A stretch of 64,000 bases of DNA from positions 39,975 through 103,974 of the forward strand of contig CAJUQY010000006.1 of NCBI GenBank assembly GCA_910588815.1. Direction: 5' to 3'. Under the pieces are notes generated by a model. It made no database searches and was not told the origin of the DNA. It was given only the letters and a program-made list of their open reading frames with translations. The position numbers and the translations under genes were made by a program. Below are positions 60,178 through 64,000 of the stretch, piece by piece; positions within the stretch are counted from its first letter, which is position 1; every line of letters begins with the position of its first letter. Origin of the DNA: an uncultured Lachnospiraceae bacterium (GTDB lineage: Bacteria; Bacillota; Clostridia; Lachnospirales; Lachnospiraceae).

Positions 60178-60768
60178 CTAACAGATCAGTTGGAGATCCT
60201 TTCGGATTTCCCCAAAGGACTTTACCGGGAGGGGGCGCTTCGGATGTTCCCCCAGATGCTTTTCCATCCATACCATATTGTACCAGCGGGAAAATTTGTA
60301 TCCGCACCGGTGGAATTCTCCGACGAAGCGGTATCCGAGATGCTCATGGAACCGAATACTGTTTTTCGTCAGATATTCATCCTCTGTCTCCGGGCAAGCG
60401 ATGCAGGCGTTCAAGTTAATAATATGCTGTAGAGCAAGCGCCTGTTCCAGCGCCAGGTACAGTTCCTTTCCTATGCCCTGTTTCTTACAGTCCTGCCTTA
60501 CATAGAGGCTGGTCTCCACGGCCCAGTCATAGGCAGCCCGTTTATTGAGAGGGCCGGCATAGGCATAGCCGACGATTTTACCGGCCCTGCGGGCGGCCAG
60601 ATAAGGATACTTTTCCAGCGTGCAGCGGATCCGTTCCCTGAATTCATCGACAGAGGGGACGGAGTACTCAAAAGTAATAGCGGTGTCCGTCACGTAAGGA
60701 GCATAGATTTCAAGGAGCGCTTCGGCGTCGTCCGGTCTTGCAATTTGAATGGAGTTTTTTTGCATCAT
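60178..60768 (-). CDS. Phosphinothricin-type GNAT acetyltransferase
   Basis: The 196-residue protein starts MMQKNSIQIARPDDAEALLE, with IYAPYVTDTAITFEYSVPSV, the acetyl-CoA loop VRQDCKKQGIGKELYLALEQ, and HEHLGYRFVGEFHRCGYKFS, then WYNMVWMEK. This is the PAT/YncA-type family, with members that acetylate phosphinothricin, methionine sulfoximine or related amines. It is convergent with nothing and lies beside the T-box promoter; its own promoter is not identified. Confidence 0.88.
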   Translation of the reverse strand: MMQKNSIQIARPDDAEALLEIYAPYVTDTAITFEYSVPSVDEFRERIRCTLEKYPYLAARRAGKIVGYAYAGPLNKRAAYDWAVETSLYVRQDCKKQGIGKELYLALEQALALQHIINLNACIACPETEDEYLTKNSIRFHEHLGYRFVGEFHRCGYKFSRWYNMVWMEKHLGEHPKRPLPVKSFGEIRKDLQLIC

Positions 60769-60783
60769 CAGGTTCCTCTTTCT

Positions 60784-61059
60784 TTACTTTAGTTCTTCTT
60801 TGTAATGTGCGATTTCTGCCTGCAGCCGCAAAAGCCCGGACACCATTTGCTGTTTTTTTAATTGCGCTTTCTGACGCTCCTCTGCACGTCCCTCCATGCG
60901 TCCCGCTTCGCGGATTCGTTCTTCGTGATCCCAGGATTTGATACAGCTTAGCCACACGAACGGAAAAGAATAGGAGAGGGCCGGTGGACTAATAACAGTT
61001 CCACATTTACAGCCGGGGTTTCCCACAGGTTCTGTTCCGCCATGATTTTGATTTTTCAT
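60784..61059 (-). CDS. Hypothetical protein, possible Rpn-like tail remnant
   Basis: The 91-residue frame has an unusual first half (NHGGTEPVGNPGCKCGTVIS) and a highly charged helical second half (HEERIREAGRMEGRAEERQK, AQLKKQQMVSGLLRLQAEIA). The second half resembles the Glu/Arg/Gly-rich tail of Rpn/PD-(D/E)XK transposase-related nucleases, without their nuclease domain. It ends just before the acetyltransferase start. Likely a relic or small orphan; low certainty. Confidence 0.35.
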   Translation of the reverse strand: MKNQNHGGTEPVGNPGCKCGTVISPPALSYSFPFVWLSCIKSWDHEERIREAGRMEGRAEERQKAQLKKQQMVSGLLRLQAEIAHYKEELK

Positions 61060-61268
61060 ATAGGGGAATCAGTAACCGAATGGTTTAGATGTGCTCCCGG
61101 ATATGTGATTTTATTGTAGATGTTTCCGGGGGAACTGTCAAGGAGAAAATAAAAACCGGCAGTGGCTGCCCAGATGACGAAATGGGTAAAACTAGGATTT
61201 GTATTATCTAAAGAAATCTTATATACTATAAGGAGCGACAAAATATCTGCCGTTTATAGGAGCGGGAC

Positions 61269-61604
61269 ATGGAGTTTACAGTTATGCATATGGACGAACC
61301 GGTTGCGCAGGTAAGGATATCGGAAAACAAAAAACAAGTATCCATAAAAAAGCTGGTTCCGGATTCCTATAAGCAGCCCTTTTGTGGAGACAGAGAGGAT
61401 ATTTTCCGAGTGTATGATTTTTTGGAAAGCCGCTGTTATGAAAATGGGAGGGCGGATCTTGCAGAAATATTGGAGGCGGCCGGGATGCGTGAAAATAATC
61501 CCTGGGAATGGGTCAAAAGGACCCATGGGGTGGTATATGATGATTTTATCTGGATCCGTTTTCCGGGAGAGAATTTGGCGTGGAAGGATGTGGCGATACG
61601 ATGA
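61269..61604 (+). CDS. Small partner of HipA-like kinase
   Basis: The 111-residue protein starts MEFTVMHMDEPVAQVRISEN, reminiscent of the small N-terminal subdomain of HipA-family kinases, and ends NLAWKDVAIR. It overlaps the kinase gene by four bases (ATGA). Paired small-protein/kinase genes of this kind recur in Lachnospiraceae, and similar splitting is described for the HipBST toxin-antitoxin system where the small HipS protein neutralises the HipT kinase. No HTH partner (HipB) is present here. Antitoxin role is inferred. Confidence 0.65.
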   Translation: MEFTVMHMDEPVAQVRISENKKQVSIKKLVPDSYKQPFCGDREDIFRVYDFLESRCYENGRADLAEILEAAGMRENNPWEWVKRTHGVVYDDFIWIRFPGENLAWKDVAIR

Positions 61605-62362
61605 AGGATTATGCTCTGGATGCGAAGGCTTTGGTGATGGTGCAGGGAAGCTCCAAAGGAACGCAGCCGAAATACTTTAAAGACGGATACTGGTATAAGG
61701 CAGATTCGGAAGGGTATGAGGGGCTTTCCGAGTATCTGGTATCTCTGGTATTGCAGTGCTCTAATGTGAAGGATTATGTGATATATGAAAAATGCTTTAT
61801 CAATGGAAAAAACGGATGTCGTTCCAGAACCTTCTTGAGTGAGACAGAATCCTTTATCAGCTTTGAAAGGCTATATGCCGTGTACGAGGGCGGCCACCTT
61901 CTGGATCGGATCCGGGTGCTTCCGGAGGCGGCGGAGAGAATCCGGTTTGTGAAAGAATTTGTCATGGATACGGTGGGAATGGATTGTTCGGAGTATCTTT
62001 CTTGGATTTTAGCGCTTGATGCGTTTACTTTGAATATTGACCGGCATTTTAATAATCTGGGAGTGGTGATCGACAGTAGGGACGGTGTATGCCGGCCGGC
62101 TCCGGTTTTTGACAATGGAGCGGCGCTTCTCAGCAGCTGGGGAAGGTTTCATGAAGAGACAATAGAAGAGAATCTGGATCTTGTCTATGGACAGCCCTTC
62201 AGCGCGAATTTAAGGAGCCAGGCGCTGGAAGCCGGGATTGGCTTTGAGCTGGATTATGGGAGGTTGGAACGCCTTCTTGAGGGAGAGCCGGACTCGAGGG
62301 CTCTGCGCGTGCTGAAGTATCAGATGGCGCATGAAAGGGAATTTATACCGGAGTTTAGATAA
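61601..62362 (+). CDS. HipA-like serine/threonine kinase
   Basis: Start ATG 61601 overlaps the previous stop; AAGGATG is the closest ribosome-site-like element. The 253-residue protein lacks the N-terminal HipA lobe and starts with KDYALDAKALVMVQGSSKGT, then KYFKDGYWYKADSEG (ATP-binding region). The catalytic loop is NIDRHFNNLGVVI (Asp147, His149, Asn152) and the metal-binding site is PVFDNGAALLS (Asp171). Both key Asp residues are intact, so kinase activity is plausible. Substrate unknown. Confidence 0.8.
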   Translation: MKDYALDAKALVMVQGSSKGTQPKYFKDGYWYKADSEGYEGLSEYLVSLVLQCSNVKDYVIYEKCFINGKNGCRSRTFLSETESFISFERLYAVYEGGHLLDRIRVLPEAAERIRFVKEFVMDTVGMDCSEYLSWILALDAFTLNIDRHFNNLGVVIDSRDGVCRPAPVFDNGAALLSSWGRFHEETIEENLDLVYGQPFSANLRSQALEAGIGFELDYGRLERLLEGEPDSRALRVLKYQMAHEREFIPEFR

Positions 62363-62376
62363 TAGAGGCTTTAGGG

Positions 62377-62671
62377 CGGACGGGGAGCAGTTTAAGCAGT
62401 ATGAGATGACAAAAAGCCTTCTGTTTGCTCTTTCCTGCGCGGCCTTTTGGGTCGGCATGTTAAATGCCGTCCGGGAATCGGCAAGGAGCGGAATGTCACA
62501 AGGCGGGAATATATGACGGGACTTTCCCTGGGGTCTTACCTGTTATCCAAGATTCTGGCGCTGGGGGTGCTGTGTCTGGTTCAGAGCGCCCTGATCGTGG
62601 GCGTGTTTGCGGCTGTGTTTTTGGTTTTGACGAGGATTGCATTTGGGACTGTGAAGAAGGAGAATGGCTGA
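62377..62671 (+). pseudogene. ABC-2 type permease remnant (FHA-type ABC transporter)
   Basis: In one frame, EQFKQYEMTKSLLFALSCAA and FWVGMLNAVRE; in another, after about base 62490, KERNVTRREYMTGLSLGSYL and LSKILALGVLCLVQSALIVG. Together they match the first membrane helices of ABC-2 type permeases of FHA-domain transporters. The one-base shift between LNAVRE and KERN breaks the gene. The N-terminal ATPase/FHA parts and the later helices are missing. The relic lies between the HipA-like gene and trkA. Confidence 0.75.
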
Positions 62672-62681
62672 GACAAAACAG

Positions 62682-62710
62682 TTGCAGTTTCCCTGTGTGC
62701 GGTCTATAAT
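62682..62710 (+). promoter_or_regulatory. Putative trkA promoter
   Basis: TTGCAG at 62682-62687 and TATAAT at 62705-62710 have 17-base spacing, inside the end of the permease relic. Confidence 0.65.
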
Positions 62711-62788
62711 AGAGGCTATGTACATATGAATCTGCCTGCCGCACAGAGGCGGAGAAGTCTGCGGCGGCGGGCATGGCAGGGGGATGTT

Positions 62789-63970
62789 ATGAAGATTATA
62801 ATTGTCGGGATCGGCAAGGTCGGCTATACGCTGGCGAAGCATTTGTCGGCCGAGGATAATGACGTGGCGGTGATCGACAAGTCCCAGGAGGCCATTGACT
62901 GGGCAGGGGACAGCCTGGATGTGATGTGCTTAAAGGGCAGCGGGCTTTCCACCAGCGTCCTTCTGGGGGCCAATGTGCGGGAAACGGATCTGATCATTGC
63001 CACCACTCCCAGCGATGAGATCAATATGCTCTGCTGCCTGACGGCCAAGCGGCTGGGAGCGAAGAATACGGTGGCCAGGATCCGGGATCCGGAGTACGCC
63101 AAGGAAGTATCGGTTTTAAAGCGGGAGCTGGGACTTAACATGATCATCAATCCGGAGCTGGAGGCGGCCAATGAGATCGGGCGGGTGCTCCGCTTTCCGA
63201 CAGCCATTAATGTGGAGACCTTTGCGAACCGGAGGGTAGAGCTGATTGCGTTCCGGGTGAAAGCCGAGGACAAGATCGTGGGCAGACGCCTGGCGGATGT
63301 GATGGGCGGGATCCGGCTTCCGATCCTTTTCTGTACGGCGGTCCGGGGGGAGGAGGTCATCATTCCTGACGGAACCTTTGTGCCGCAGGAGGGAGATTTG
63401 ATGTATATTGCCGGAAAACCTTCTGCCATCACGGATTTCTTTAAATATGAGGGAAAATATCAGAAGCAGGTGAAGAATGCCGTGCTGATCGGAGGCGGCC
63501 GCATCGCTTATTATTTAGGGCTCGGCATGAGCCAGATGGGTATCAAGATCAAGATTATCGAGCAGAGCAAGAGACGGTGTGAGGAGCTGGACGAACTGCT
63601 TCCGAACTGTGTGATCATCCATGGGGACGGCACGGACGAGGAACTCCTTGCGGAGGAACATGTGGGAGCCGCCGGAGCGGTGGTGACCCTGACGGGAAAG
63701 GACGAGGAGAACCTTTTGACGGCGCTTTTTGCCAGCCATATGAAGGTGCCCAAGGTGATCGCCAAGATTAACAGGGGCAATTATGAGGGGATTATCAAGA
63801 CCCTGGGGGTGGATTCGGTGGTAAGCCCCAAAAACGTGACTTCGGCGCAGATCATCCGTTATGTGCGGGCCCTCAGAAACACCATCGGCTGCAATGTGGA
63901 GACCCTTCACCGGATCGCCGACGGCAAGGCTGAGGCGCTGGAGTTCAATAACTTCTCGGAATCTCAATGA
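62789..63970 (+). CDS. trkA: Trk potassium uptake protein TrkA, C-terminus shortened
   Basis: TrkA is the NAD-binding RCK regulator of Trk/Ktr potassium channels. Start ATG 62789 has GGGGG upstream. The protein has two Rossmann RCK_N domains (GIGKVGYTLAKHLSAED at residues 7-23; LIGGGRIAYYLGLGMSQMGI around 237-256) and the first RCK_C domain (residues 150-220). The usual second RCK_C is missing: the frame ends at 393 residues with EALEFNNFSESQ, whereas full-length TrkA is about 450. The truncation may be real or an assembly effect at the edge of the window. Confidence 0.9.
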   Translation: MKIIIVGIGKVGYTLAKHLSAEDNDVAVIDKSQEAIDWAGDSLDVMCLKGSGLSTSVLLGANVRETDLIIATTPSDEINMLCCLTAKRLGAKNTVARIRDPEYAKEVSVLKRELGLNMIINPELEAANEIGRVLRFPTAINVETFANRRVELIAFRVKAEDKIVGRRLADVMGGIRLPILFCTAVRGEEVIIPDGTFVPQEGDLMYIAGKPSAITDFFKYEGKYQKQVKNAVLIGGGRIAYYLGLGMSQMGIKIKIIEQSKRRCEELDELLPNCVIIHGDGTDEELLAEEHVGAAGAVVTLTGKDEENLLTALFASHMKVPKVIAKINRGNYEGIIKTLGVDSVVSPKNVTSAQIIRYVRALRNTIGCNVETLHRIADGKAEALEFNNFSESQ

Positions 63971-64000
63971 ATGTGATTCTAACTGAAAATTGACAACTGA

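Overview
The window looks like chromosomal DNA of an anaerobic, spore-forming Clostridia member, most likely Lachnospiraceae (Clostridium cluster XIVa type). The basis is gene content: a fabF-accB-fabZ-accC-accDA-fabK type lipid operon, spmA, a DnaD/DnaI pair, an rpsF-ssb-rpsR operon, a reverse rubrerythrin beside a PerR-type regulator, DUF951, DUF4867 and YwmB-like genes, a tryptophan T-box, and many SipW-type surface proteins. No rRNA, tRNA, CRISPR array, complete insertion sequence or prophage was recognised.

Layout. (1) 1-6234: the distal half of a type II fatty-acid synthesis/acetyl-CoA carboxylase operon; fabF is cut by the window edge. (2) 6285-9704: a scarred block. It holds two small overlapping minus-strand frames resembling pieces of GroEL and trigger factor, an SDR dehydrogenase, a DUF1858-like small protein, an N-terminally truncated PanB-like gene, and a divergent LuxR-type regulator whose start abuts the truncated gene. 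(3) 9755-10498: spmA without its usual partner spmB. (4) 10407-13645: an AT-rich minus-strand run of overlapping genes without clear homologues, one broken by frameshifts, ending abruptly at the spmA stop codon. (5) 14218-26641: a lipoprotein, then a surface-fibre/matrix locus: SARP-like regulator, small conserved protein, dedicated signal peptidase I, 1953-residue beta-helix/Cna-B adhesin, two SipW-dependent type proteins, a third secreted protein with a sorting-like tail and a MucBP-type wall-associated protein. (6) 26783-31703: murC, then dnaD-dnaI behind two perfect DnaA boxes, then prs. (7) 31744-40859: adenine deaminase, cold-shock protein, a secreted trigger-factor-like lipoprotein, an LTA-synthase-like gene split into two overlapping frames, two GNAT-fold proteins, a sirtuin and DUF951. 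(8) 40998-48634: rpsF-ssb-rpsR, YwmB-like, a large membrane-anchored protein with a papain-like tail, murA and a GGDEF protein. (9) 48647-58273: an aldose-epimerase remnant, PerR and reverse rubrerythrin with a striking palindrome, a bacterial-PH/EF-hand protein, a DUF885 peptidase lipoprotein, and metG-DUF4867-tatD-rsmA. (10) 58345-63970: TrpB2 under a tryptophan T-box, an acetyltransferase, a two-gene HipA-like module, an ABC permease remnant and a TrkA that ends early.

The most system-like candidates for new biology are the surface locus at 15126-26641, the unrecognised operon at 10407-13645, the chaperone-like fragments behind the SDR gene, and the HipA-like pair. All functional calls are from reading translated sequence; no database search was run.
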